This document shows positions 56,324-64,000 of a DNA stretch of 64,000 nt, piece by piece. The position numbers were made by a program, and so were the translations under genes. Within the stretch, counting starts at the first letter, position 1. Every line of letters begins with the position of its first letter. This stretch comes from Psychrobacter sp. AH5 (GTDB taxonomy: Bacteria; Pseudomonadota; Gammaproteobacteria; Pseudomonadales; Moraxellaceae): the NCBI RefSeq assembly GCF_040371085.1, contig NZ_JAMBMT010000001.1, positions 2,418,001 through 2,482,000 on the forward strand, given 5' to 3'. The notes beneath the pieces were generated by a model. The model had not been told where the DNA came from and made no database searches. It worked only from the letters and a program-made list of their open reading frames with translations.

Positions 56324-57625
56324 TTATGCCTTTGCCATCTCAGCAAAGATCTCTTCCGCCGCTTGCACTGATTTATCCAAATCATCGCTGCTATGCTTAA
56401 TCGACATAAAGCCTGCCTCATAAGCAGAAGGAGCTAGATAAATACCGCGCTCCAACATACCGTGAAAGAAAGTATTGAATTTATCCATATCACAAGCGGT
56501 GACCTCATCAAAATCTTTTGGCGTAGCAGTATCGCTATCTTTGACAAAGAACATGCCAAACATACCGCCAAGTTTATTGGTACGCAGGTGGATACCATAT
56601 TTATCAGCGGCGGCTTGAATACCGTCGACTAGATGATCGACTTTAGCGGCTAAATCATCATAAAAGCCATCTACGGTTAAATCTTCAAACATGGCGATAC
56701 CTGCGCGCATCGCTAGCGGATTGCCTGATAACGTACCGGCTTGATAGACGCCGCCCATCGGTGCGATACACTCCATAATCTCACGCTTGCCACCAAAAGC
56801 ACCAACGGGTAAACCTGCGCCAATGATTTTGCCAAAGCAAGTTAGATCAGGCTCAATACCGAAATGCGCTTGCGCGCCGCCGAGGCCAACACGAAAACCA
56901 GTCATCACTTCATCATAGATCAGTACCGCGCCATGTGCAGTACACTGTTCACGCAGCGTATCGTGAAAAGCTTGATCAGGGATGACCATATTCATATTAC
57001 CCGCGATGGGTTCTACGATAATACAGGCAATAGTCTCGCCCCACTTTTCAAAACAGTCTTTAATTGCTTGTGGGTCATTATAAGGCAAAGTAATGGTGTG
57101 CTTAGCAAAGTCCGCTGGCACGCCTTTTGAGGTCGGCTCGCCGATATCAAGCATGCCAGAACCCGCCTTGACTAATAAGCTATCCGAGTGCCCATGATAG
57201 CAGCCTTCGAATTTGACAATATTGTCACGACCCGTAAAGCCGCGCGCCAAACGGATGGCGCTCATCGTCGCCTCAGTGCCTGAGCTGGTCATGCGTATCA
57301 TCTCTACACTTGGCACGATGTCGCAAATCTTATCAGCAACCGTGGTCTCAAACGGGGTGGGTGTACCAAAGCTCAAACCATCTTCGGCCGCTTTTTTTAC
57401 CGCATCGATAACCTTGGGATGGGCATGACCCAAAATCATTGGCCCCCATGAGCCAATATAATCGATGTAAGCATTGTCTTCGGTGTCATAAATCTTGCTG
57501 CCAGAAGCTTTATGCATAAACACCGGCGTACCACCCACACCAGCAAAAGCACGGACTGGCGAGTTGACGCCGCCGGGAATATGTTTACGGGCTTGAGCGA
57601 AGAGTTGTTGGTTTTTAGTACTCAT
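56324..57625 (-). CDS. hemL: glutamate-1-semialdehyde 2,1-aminomutase
   Basis: HemL turns glutamate-1-semialdehyde into 5-aminolevulinate, using the HemA product. The 433 residues include the PLP-binding motif [18 protein letters not shown], the Schiff-base Lys in [20 protein letters not shown], and the N-terminal [20 protein letters not shown] lies before the ATG. It is a single gene 19 kb from hemA. Confidence 0.97.
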   Translation of the reverse strand: MSTKNQQLFAQARKHIPGGVNSPVRAFAGVGGTPVFMHKASGSKIYDTEDNAYIDYIGSWGPMILGHAHPKVIDAVKKAAEDGLSFGTPTPFETTVADKICDIVPSVEMIRMTSSGTEATMSAIRLARGFTGRDNIVKFEGCYHGHSDSLLVKAGSGMLDIGEPTSKGVPADFAKHTITLPYNDPQAIKDCFEKWGETIACIIVEPIAGNMNMVIPDQAFHDTLREQCTAHGAVLIYDEVMTGFRVGLGGAQAHFGIEPDLTCFGKIIGAGLPVGAFGGKREIMECIAPMGGVYQAGTLSGNPLAMRAGIAMFEDLTVDGFYDDLAAKVDHLVDGIQAAADKYGIHLRTNKLGGMFGMFFVKDSDTATPKDFDEVTACDMDKFNTFFHGMLERGIYLAPSAYEAGFMSIKHSSDDLDKSVQAAEEIFAEMAKA

Positions 57626-57755
57626 ATGGATAATCCTAGTTTATTTGTTTTTGATAATTATTAATAAAACATTAGCTTTGCTTAGTCAGTACGTTTGGTA
57701 TTATAGTAAGTTTAATAATAGACAATAATCGATAATTAATAAAGGAATAGCTACT

Positions 57756-58184
57756 ATGATTATCAAAGCTCAAGACACCACTACCGAAGCGTTAGCATCT
57801 AGCAATCAGACTGAGACTGAAGCTTCCAACCAAGCTGCTATCGCTATGAAAAACGAAGAAGCGATTAACATTATTGAAAGGCTAATCGATGGTATAAACC
57901 CGCTCTCTGATGAACCCTTAGACCCTAACCATTTATGCTTAGAAAGTGATATTCAAAGAGCACTGCAAACCACTATTCCAGCTCTACAAGCCAAAATAAA
58001 AGCCGATGAGCGTCGAGCCAAACTACCTGCTAACGCTGGCGCGGCATGGACTGAGGCCGAAGACCAACAGTTAGCCGAGAGTTTTGATAGTGGCGATACT
58101 GTCGCTATGCTGATTGAAAAGCATCAACGTACTCGCGGCTCAATCCATTCTAGACTGCTTAAACTTGGTAAAATTACCGCCTAA
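57756..58184 (+). CDS. protein with C-terminal SANT/Myb-like helix-turn-helix, unknown role
   Basis: The protein has 142 residues. A Thr/Gln/Asn-rich start and a region with INPLSDEPLDPNHLCLES (about 47-64) precede a compact C-terminal domain AWTEAEDQQLAESFDSGDTVAML. That domain continues to a recognition-like helix HQRTRGSIHSRLLKLGKI. This pattern (W-T-x-E-[ED]-D ... R-[ST]-x-G-[AS]-I-x-S-R-L-x-x-L-G) is a small DNA-binding HTH seen at the ends of several bacterial proteins. It may be a DNA-binding or accessory factor. AAAGGAA lies before the ATG. No partner is obvious. Confidence 0.7.
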   Translation: MIIKAQDTTTEALASSNQTETEASNQAAIAMKNEEAINIIERLIDGINPLSDEPLDPNHLCLESDIQRALQTTIPALQAKIKADERRAKLPANAGAAWTEAEDQQLAESFDSGDTVAMLIEKHQRTRGSIHSRLLKLGKITA

Positions 58185-58211
58185 ATAGCCTTAGTATTAG
58201 TGGATTTAGTA

Positions 58212-58568
58212 TTAAGCTTTTTTGACCACAGATGATTTGAGCTTCATTTGTCCAAAACCATCGACCTTGCAATCGATATCGTGTCCATCGACCGGATCAT
58301 CAAGGAGGCGAATGCTTTTGACTTTGGTGCCAACTTTGATAGAGGTCGATGAGCCTTTAACTTTCAAATCGCGGATAACCGTTACCGCATCACCATCTTG
58401 TAGCTCATTGCCAACGGCGTCACGTACGATATTATCCTCTTGCGCTTGAGCCTCGGCGGCGTCCGCTTCTGCAGCCGTCCATTCATTGGCGCACATTGGA
58501 CATACTAATAACGCGCCATCTTCATAAGTATAGTCAGCATCACATTTTGGGCAATTGGGTAAGCTCAT
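58212..58568 (-). CDS. yjdM: PhnA/YjdM-like zinc-ribbon protein
   Basis: The protein has 118 residues. The N-terminal zinc ribbon [16 protein letters not shown]...[11 protein letters not shown] (two CxxC) and the C-terminal beta domain with [17 protein letters not shown] and KVKSIRL match the PhnA (YjdM) family. Despite the name, it is not proven to act on alkylphosphonates in most bacteria. There is no phn operon here. A GAGATAA-like ribosome site precedes the ATG. It is convergent with the SANT-like gene, with only 27 bases between the stops. Confidence 0.93.
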   Translation of the reverse strand: MSLPNCPKCDADYTYEDGALLVCPMCANEWTAAEADAAEAQAQEDNIVRDAVGNELQDGDAVTVIRDLKVKGSSTSIKVGTKVKSIRLLDDPVDGHDIDCKVDGFGQMKLKSSVVKKA

Positions 58569-58864
58569 AATTATCTCATTAGTTTTAATAAACAGGGCCT
58601 GTCAGCATTCAAACAATTATCTGAATTATTGTCTAATTTATCAGATAGCTTTATAAGCTCTCATTGTAGCGTAAGTCGTCAACTTTGACCAATTGAAGCG
58701 CTTACTGCTTCATCTTGAAAATTGCCCATAATACCCAATGTAAAAGTTAACAATGGGGTTTTTTCTGTAGCTGTTTTTTATGCTAATCTTCTTAAGCTTA
58801 TACTTATAAGATTCACTCCCTAACACTTATTGCCTAAAAATTATAATTTATAATAGGACGACTC

Positions 58865-59626
58865 ATGAGTAATTCTGCTAATTTATCCGATCACAATCAG
58901 CTTCCTCAATTTATACAGTTAACTATTGCAGGTGAAGATGCTGAAAAATTCTTGCAAGGTCAGATCACCGTTGATGTCACTAAGCTAGGCCTTAGCTTTC
59001 AGGCGACTGCCCTAAGCAACCTAAAAGGCCGTATTGAATTTGGCATTTGGATAAAAAAACAAGCCGAAAAGCACTATGATGTGGTGATCAGTAGCGATTG
59101 CGCAGCAGCCTTTAAGGCTCATCTAAATAAATTTGGCGCTTTTTCAAAGTTTGAAACCAGCGAGCCTACGCCTATCTATCCTTGCGTCTTAGCGAATGAG
59201 CCGACTTTTAGTCATAAGCAAGAGCATAATAGTGCTGAGGATACAAAAGCTTGGATGCAGCGCAGTATCGCAAGTGGTAATTATTGGATAGTAGCGGCGA
59301 CCCAAGGTGAGTTTCAACCACAAGAGCTACGTCTGCATCAGCGCGGTGGTATGGACTATGATAAAGGCTGTTATTTGGGTCAAGAAGTCATCGCTCGTAT
59401 TTATTTTAAAGCGGCACCAAAAGCCTTTTTGCACTATGTAAAAGGCTCTGGAGACACGCCAGCAGCTGGTGAAAAATTGGGCAAAATACAGATAGTCAAT
59501 GCTATAGCCAACGAGGACGGCTTTGAGGCGCTAGTGGTTGCCCGTCCAGAACAGCTAGCAGAGAGTGATTTGACTATTTTGGATTTACCAAAAGCTTTGC
59601 AAGCAGACGTCGCACGCCCGCACTAG
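58865..59626 (+). CDS. ygfZ: folate-binding protein YgfZ
   Basis: YgfZ is a GcvT-like, folate-binding protein needed for some Fe-S enzymes and for tRNA modification (through MiaB in E. coli). The signature KGCYLGQEVIARIYFKAAPK contains the conserved Cys. The 253 residues are shorter than the E. coli protein (326), mainly in the middle domain, but complete at both ends. GGAC lies before the ATG. dadA follows 63 bases later in the same direction, so co-transcription is possible. Confidence 0.92.
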   Translation: MSNSANLSDHNQLPQFIQLTIAGEDAEKFLQGQITVDVTKLGLSFQATALSNLKGRIEFGIWIKKQAEKHYDVVISSDCAAAFKAHLNKFGAFSKFETSEPTPIYPCVLANEPTFSHKQEHNSAEDTKAWMQRSIASGNYWIVAATQGEFQPQELRLHQRGGMDYDKGCYLGQEVIARIYFKAAPKAFLHYVKGSGDTPAAGEKLGKIQIVNAIANEDGFEALVVARPEQLAESDLTILDLPKALQADVARPH

Positions 59627-59689
59627 CTTGATACTGTTGTTGATAAATCATAGCGTTAATAAAATATAGCCTTTTAGAGACTTTTATTT

Positions 59690-61012
59690 ATGACTCATAT
59701 TGCGGTACTCGGAGCAGGGGTAGTGGGCGTAACCACTGCTTGGTATTTGCGTAAAGCAGGCTACAAAGTCACTGTGATTGAACGTGAAGCTGCCGCCGCT
59801 ATGCAAACCTCTTTTGCCAATGGCGGACAGATCTCAGTATCGCATGCTACCCCTTGGGCCAATCCTAAAGCGCCGCTCAAAGCCCTAAAGTGGCTGTTTC
59901 GTGAGGACGCGCCGCTCTTGTATCGCTTGCGCGCGGATAAGGCACAGCTTAAGTGGGCGATGCAGTTCTTAAAGGAATGCCGTGCCGATCGCGCGGATGA
60001 TAATCTAATACAGATGGTGCGCTTAGGGCTTTATTCACGCGCCACTTTACAGCAGCTGCGACGAAGTACTGATATACAGTACGAGCAGCAAACTCGCGGT
60101 ATCATGCACTTTTATACCAATCAAGCCGAGTTTGATGCCGCTGTTGCGCCGACTGAGCGTATGCAGGAGCTAGGCTGCGAGCGACATTTTATCGATATCG
60201 ATACAGCGGCAAGCTTAGAGCCCGCTTTATATCCTATTGCTCATAAGCTTAAAGGCGCAACTTTTACTAGCCGTGATGAGTCCGGTAACGCTCATCTATT
60301 TACCCAGCGTCTAGCCACTCTTTGTCAGCAGGCAGGGGTGCATTTTAGCTACAATACTGAGATTTTGGCTTTGAACACTGACGCTCACTCCAACCATCCT
60401 CATGTCCATAGTATTACCATCCGTCCTAGCGGTGAAAACGCGCAGACCTTTAGTGCTGATAGCTTCGTTGTGGCTTTGGGCTGCTACAGTGCTTTGCTAG
60501 TTAAGCCGCTAGGTATTGATTTGCCTATCTTTCCAGCTAAGGGCTATTCGGCTACCTATCGCGTCAACCCTAGAGCGCCGCATTTAGCGCCTTTTATTAG
60601 CCTCATCGATGATGAATATAAGCTAGTGATGTCTCGTCTCGGTGATAAATTACGGGTTGCTGGGACCGCAGAATTTAACGGCTATAATATGGATCTTAAT
60701 CTGACTCGCTGTAAAGCGATTACCGAGCGCGTACAGCAAATATTCCCAAAAGGTATCATTGCTAATTCAGCCGAATACTGGACAGGCTTGCGTCCTATGA
60801 CGCCCTCCAATGTACCGCTCATTGGTCGCGCGCATTTGGGTCAAGTGCGCCATGGCAGTCACAATACTGAGGTAACTTTTGATAACTTATGGCTCAATAC
60901 TGGTCATGGTACCCTTGGCTGGACTCACGCTTGTGGCTCAGCCAAAGCGATTAGCCTACTTATGCAAAACGAGACACCGCCGGTGAAGTTTGATTTTGTT
61001 GGTATTAATTAG
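59690..61012 (+). CDS. dadA: D-amino acid dehydrogenase small subunit
   Basis: DadA oxidises D-alanine and other D-amino acids, passing electrons to the respiratory chain from the inner face of the membrane. The 440 residues start with the FAD motif AVLGAGVVGVTTAWYLRKAG, contain SFANGGQISVSHATPWANP, and end with YWTGLRPMTPSNVPLIGRA and LNTGHGTLGWTHACGSAKAI. All are typical of DadA. No alanine racemase gene (dadX) follows; instead there is a terminator. The ribosome site is weak. Confidence 0.94.
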   Translation: MTHIAVLGAGVVGVTTAWYLRKAGYKVTVIEREAAAAMQTSFANGGQISVSHATPWANPKAPLKALKWLFREDAPLLYRLRADKAQLKWAMQFLKECRADRADDNLIQMVRLGLYSRATLQQLRRSTDIQYEQQTRGIMHFYTNQAEFDAAVAPTERMQELGCERHFIDIDTAASLEPALYPIAHKLKGATFTSRDESGNAHLFTQRLATLCQQAGVHFSYNTEILALNTDAHSNHPHVHSITIRPSGENAQTFSADSFVVALGCYSALLVKPLGIDLPIFPAKGYSATYRVNPRAPHLAPFISLIDDEYKLVMSRLGDKLRVAGTAEFNGYNMDLNLTRCKAITERVQQIFPKGIIANSAEYWTGLRPMTPSNVPLIGRAHLGQVRHGSHNTEVTFDNLWLNTGHGTLGWTHACGSAKAISLLMQNETPPVKFDFVGIN

Positions 61013-61022
61013 CCTAGCTAAA

Positions 61023-61053
61023 AAAGACGCTTACCTTAAATAAGCGTCTTTTC
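61023..61053. terminator. Rho-independent terminator, bidirectional
   Basis: The perfect stem AAAAGACGCTTA / TAAGCGTCTTTT has a 7-base loop. It lies between dadA and the convergent molybdopterin oxidoreductase gene. Confidence 0.9.
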
Positions 61054-61091
61054 TGATTTGTGTAAAGTAAAGATTTATAGAGCCTAAATAA

Positions 61092-63266
61092 TCAAGCGAC
61101 TACCCTATCCTCAACGGCATTTATCTCGGTACTTTCTGCTTCAGACTCAACAGCCTGCAAGCTCACTGGTACCCCATTGACTGCAGCGTTACCGCTCAGC
61201 TTATCTATTAGCGTATCGTCGGTTAAATCATTAACGCTGACGCCAGCATGAGCTTGAGCGATTTTTTGCTTAACGCCACTGCGACCGTGACCGAAACCAT
61301 GCGGAATACTGACCACCCCTGGCATCAACTCGTCAGTGACTTCGGCAGTGATAGTGACTTCGCCCACTCTTGAGGTCACTTTAACCAGTTGGCCATCTAC
61401 AATATTATGGGCTTTTGCAGTATCAGGATGCAGCATCAAAGTACAACGCGGCTTGCCCTTAACTAAGCGATAACTGTTATGTAGCCAAGAATTGTTACTA
61501 CGCACATGGCGACGCCCTATCAGTAAAATTTGGCTATCATCATAGTGCGCTACCATTTTTGCTACGCGCTCTAGATCGGCCTGATAAAAGTCAACGTGCA
61601 GATGAATCTGCTTATCTTTATGCTTAATGCCCTTTGGCAGCATTGGTTTTAAGGGTCCTAAATCCAAACCATGCGGGTTATTTTTTACTTTTTTGAGCGA
61701 CATGTTGGCATAAGGCCCACGTTTTAATCCTTGATCAAGCACGAATTTTGGTCCTAAGTTTTTGATTAACTGACGCTCTATTTTGGTCGCTATGGGCGCT
61801 TTTTTATCCAAACGCTTTGCTAGCTCTAAGTAGATCTGCCAATCGTGTTTAGCCTCTTTAGGCTTCTCAAACAGTACCGGCGAGTATTTAGCGACATTAT
61901 GCACCGCAAAGCCATTAAAGGTAATATCATAATGATCGCGCTCAAGTGGCGAGACTGGTGGCAGGATAATATTGGCGTGCCGACTAGTTTCAGTGACGTA
62001 ATAATCGATAGAGAACATAAAATCTAACTGGGCAAAAGCTTTATCTAACTTCTCCCCATTGGGCGTACTAAGTACTGGATTACCGGCAACGGTGATAAAG
62101 CCCTTTAGCTGACCCTCTCCCTCTACTAGCATCTCATCCGCCATAGCCACTACTGGATAATCACCATTAAAATCAGGCAAATGACTGACGCGGCTATGAC
62201 GCTTACCTAAGTAGCCAGGACCGCTATTATTGACCAAATCCACCGCAGGATTGGGGAACATCAAGCCGCCGACTTCATCTAAGCGTCCAGCGACGATATT
62301 GATAATCATCACTAAGTACTGACTAAGTAAACCAAACTCCTGCACTGAGACGCCCATACGGCTATAACAAACCGAGCTCTCAGCTTCACAAAACTCTTTG
62401 ACCAAACGCTTAATCTCCGGCGCTGCAATGCCAGTAATAGCAGCGACCGACTCAGCGCTATAGTCTTTGGCAAATTCAGCGATACGCTCAATCTCTGGCG
62501 CTAAATCAGCCGCTCTATTATTAGCTCGTGCGCGTTTGGCATAGCCTTGCAGATAGATTTCATTGAGCATCGCAAGCATTAATAACACATCGGTTGCTGG
62601 ACGTATAAAGTGATGCTCGCTTGCGATATCGGCGGTCTCTGTACGCCTTGGATCGATGACCACCACTTTGCCATCGCGAGCTTTGATATCTTTGAGCTTT
62701 TGACGCATATTAGGCGCGGTCATGATACTACCGTTCGACGCCAACGGATTACCACCGATAATCATCATATATTGAGTACGGTTGACATCTGGCACCGGAA
62801 TACGCAGCATATGACCGAATAAATGCATACTGATAATGTGATGGGGCAATTGATCGATGGAAGTGGCGGAAAAACGGCTACGGGTCTTGACGGTAGTTAA
62901 TAGATGCTTGATAGTCAGCATACCGCCCAAATTATGCACGTTAGGATTACCTAAATAGATACCGATGGCGTTTTGACCATGCTTTTTTTGGATAGACTGA
63001 ATTCCTTGAGCGACTTTATCTAACGCTTCACTCCAGCTTATTTTTCTCCAACCATCACGAGTACGCTCAATAGGCTGACGTAAGCGATCCGGGTCTTCAT
63101 GTAAGTCTTGCAGCGCAGTCGCTTTTGGGCAAATATAACCTTGCGAAAAGGGATCGTCTTTATCGCCTTTGATAGATAGTACCTTCTCGCCATCATGCTT
63201 GATGACGATACCACACATGGCTTCGCATAAGTTACAAGTTCTAAATTGGGTTTTTTCTGTTGTCAT
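61092..63266 (-). CDS. molybdopterin-dependent oxidoreductase (FdhF/NapA-like), substrate unknown
   Basis: The protein has 724 residues. The N-terminal 4Fe-4S cluster has Cys 11, 14, 18 and 46 (CNLCEAMCG ... GYICPKA). The molybdopterin domains follow, with GGNPLASNGSIMTAPNMR, VVIDPRRTETADIA and a C-terminal molydopterin dinucleotide-binding beta domain (HGFGHGRSGV). There is no Tat signal, so it is cytosolic. The active-site ligand residue is not readable with certainty. No electron-transfer subunit, FdhD or molybdenum cofactor gene is adjacent, so this is a stand-alone member of the formate-dehydrogenase/assimilatory-type group. GGGAGCAG lies before the ATG. Confidence 0.9.
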   Translation of the reverse strand: MTTEKTQFRTCNLCEAMCGIVIKHDGEKVLSIKGDKDDPFSQGYICPKATALQDLHEDPDRLRQPIERTRDGWRKISWSEALDKVAQGIQSIQKKHGQNAIGIYLGNPNVHNLGGMLTIKHLLTTVKTRSRFSATSIDQLPHHIISMHLFGHMLRIPVPDVNRTQYMMIIGGNPLASNGSIMTAPNMRQKLKDIKARDGKVVVIDPRRTETADIASEHHFIRPATDVLLMLAMLNEIYLQGYAKRARANNRAADLAPEIERIAEFAKDYSAESVAAITGIAAPEIKRLVKEFCEAESSVCYSRMGVSVQEFGLLSQYLVMIINIVAGRLDEVGGLMFPNPAVDLVNNSGPGYLGKRHSRVSHLPDFNGDYPVVAMADEMLVEGEGQLKGFITVAGNPVLSTPNGEKLDKAFAQLDFMFSIDYYVTETSRHANIILPPVSPLERDHYDITFNGFAVHNVAKYSPVLFEKPKEAKHDWQIYLELAKRLDKKAPIATKIERQLIKNLGPKFVLDQGLKRGPYANMSLKKVKNNPHGLDLGPLKPMLPKGIKHKDKQIHLHVDFYQADLERVAKMVAHYDDSQILLIGRRHVRSNNSWLHNSYRLVKGKPRCTLMLHPDTAKAHNIVDGQLVKVTSRVGEVTITAEVTDELMPGVVSIPHGFGHGRSGVKQKIAQAHAGVSVNDLTDDTLIDKLSGNAAVNGVPVSLQAVESEAESTEINAVEDRVVA

Positions 63267-63370
63267 AGCTGCTCCCTCATAGTATTTTTATATCCTTATA
63301 CCCTCTACCTTACTCCAAATCCTTAGCTTTTCGTATAGAAAAAATGACTCAAGATATCTATAATCGCTTC

Positions 63371-63442
63371 AAAAACATAACTGAGTATTTAACTAAATAT
63401 GTAACTGAAAATATAACTTATCATGTAACTTGGAAGATAACT
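63371..63442. repeat. degenerate 12-bp tandem repeat
   Basis: There are six units: AAAAACATAACT, GAGTATTTAACT, AAATATGTAACT, GAAAATATAACT, TATCATGTAACT and TGGAAGATAACT. The second half (TAACT) is kept and the first half is free. Confidence 0.8.
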
Positions 63443-63635
63443 GAAAAAGAAGTCTTGCTACTGAATAAAATTTTTCGGTTTTGCCAAAAAGGCATCCTAT
63501 TAAACGTTAATTAAAGTGACAAACTGTCTTATAAATAACACAACTAAGCCCTTAGCTACATAGTTTTATTCTTAACTATAATTAAGTAACACTATAAACA
63601 CTGATAATACAGACAACCTGATTGGATATTTATGT

Positions 63636-63654
63636 ATTAATGATTATCAATTGA
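63636..63654 (+). promoter_or_regulatory. Fur-box-like sequence
   Basis: This site, with core AATGATTATCA, matches 12 of 19 positions of the Fur consensus. It lies about 140 bases upstream of the CsbD-like gene. By itself this is weak. Confidence 0.25.
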
Positions 63655-63796
63655 GAGATGAGCTGAATCGTAGGTTTTGACCTAAAAGTTTTTAACTTAC
63701 TCCTATAAACTCATTAACCGATTGATTGTTAACTACTAATAATTTTAAGCCGTAAAGGTTTTATTGCATGTCATAATTAAAATAAGGAATACCACA

Positions 63797-64000
63797 ATGA
63801 ATGAACATACTCTAAAAGGCGAATGGAATCAGATGAAAGGCTCTGTAAAGCAAAAATGGGGCGAACTAACAGATGATGATCTTTCTCAAATCGAAGGTAA
63901 TCGTGATAAGTTAGTAGGCCGAGTACAAGAGCGTTATGGCCATTCTAAAGAAGATGCTGAGCGCGCTGTAGATGATTGGCGCCGCGAAAATAACTATTAA
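63797..64000 (+). CDS. CsbD-like stress protein
   Basis: The protein has 67 residues, complete, with its TAA at the last base of the window. It starts with MNEHTLKGEWNQMKGSVKQK and continues WGELTDDDLSQIEGNRDKL and RVQERYGHSKEDAERAVDDW, which is the classic small CsbD/YjbJ family pattern: hydrophilic, helical and cytosolic. Members are general-stress-induced with unknown biochemistry. An in-frame ATG at 63764 is not preferred, because AAGGAA lies 8 bases before the ATG at 63797. Confidence 0.95.
   Translation: MNEHTLKGEWNQMKGSVKQKWGELTDDDLSQIEGNRDKLVGRVQERYGHSKEDAERAVDDWRRENNY

Larger units (their letters stand above)
63267..63796. other. 530-base divergent intergenic region
   Basis: It holds a 12-bp tandem repeat (63371-63442) and a Fur-box-like site (63636-63654), and otherwise AT-rich sequence with promoter-like words. 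I see no gene. Confidence 0.6.

Overview
The window reads as a chromosomal segment of a gammaproteobacterium of the Moraxellaceae, most probably Psychrobacter. This is inferred from the gene order hemA / TPR protein / lolB / ispE / tRNA-Gln / prs / rplY / pth / panD, from moderate G+C (low to mid forties by eye), and from protein features such as a short AccA and a fused PurL. No database search was possible. Most of the sequence is ordinary housekeeping DNA with short intergenic gaps and many clear Rho-independent terminators. There is no rRNA, CRISPR array, prophage or intact insertion sequence.

Layout. 1-2500: tail of an S1/P1-type nuclease, a small coiled-coil protein, and an O-acyltransferase gene flanked by near-identical terminators. 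2500-15300: purL, two tandem general-stress flavin-binding paralogues, pgsA, two FAD proteins, acs and an Old Yellow Enzyme. 15500-23460: two overlapping lipoprotein genes of unknown role, trpB divergent from a trpR-like gene, a short MITE-like element, an orphan lysine/ornithine N-hydroxylase, a small secreted protein and a Tat-exported cholesterol-oxidase-like GMC oxidoreductase. 23460-29260 is the accessory zone: an AT-rich two-gene Panacea/SocA-domain module with a membrane GAF-like partner, lplA, a serine hydrolase, a GC-rich transglutaminase gene set between duplicated non-coding sequences, several palindromic repeats and a GC-rich coding remnant. 29260-36180: fadH, an acyl-CoA synthetase, a split YeeE/YedE sulfur transporter and a class V aminotransferase. 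36180-47960: the conserved hemA to panD block, two tRNA-Gln genes, a CaCA antiporter and an RDD protein. 48150-56290: tRNA-Arg, tRNA-Ser, thiD, proC-yggT, tilS, accA, ppx and an Mpo1-like gene. 56320-64000: hemL, a SANT-like HTH protein, a PhnA-like protein, ygfZ, dadA, a molybdopterin oxidoreductase and a CsbD-like gene.

Functional themes. Haem synthesis (hemA, hemL), lipid and envelope supply (pgsA, accA, lolB, ispE), acetate and fatty-acid activation and oxidation (acs, acyl-CoA ligase, fadH), amino-acid metabolism (trpB, proC, dadA), vitamin-linked functions (thiD, panD, lplA), and translation (tilS, pth, rplY, tRNAs). The strongest candidate for an under-described system is the Panacea/GAF membrane module at 23508-24904. 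Also notable are the foreign transglutaminase insertion with duplicated flanks, the terminator-flanked acyltransferase, the MITE between a Fur-like box and the N-hydroxylase gene, and several degenerate 12-bp or 7-bp tandem repeats, one of which encodes the N-terminus of the TrpR-like protein.
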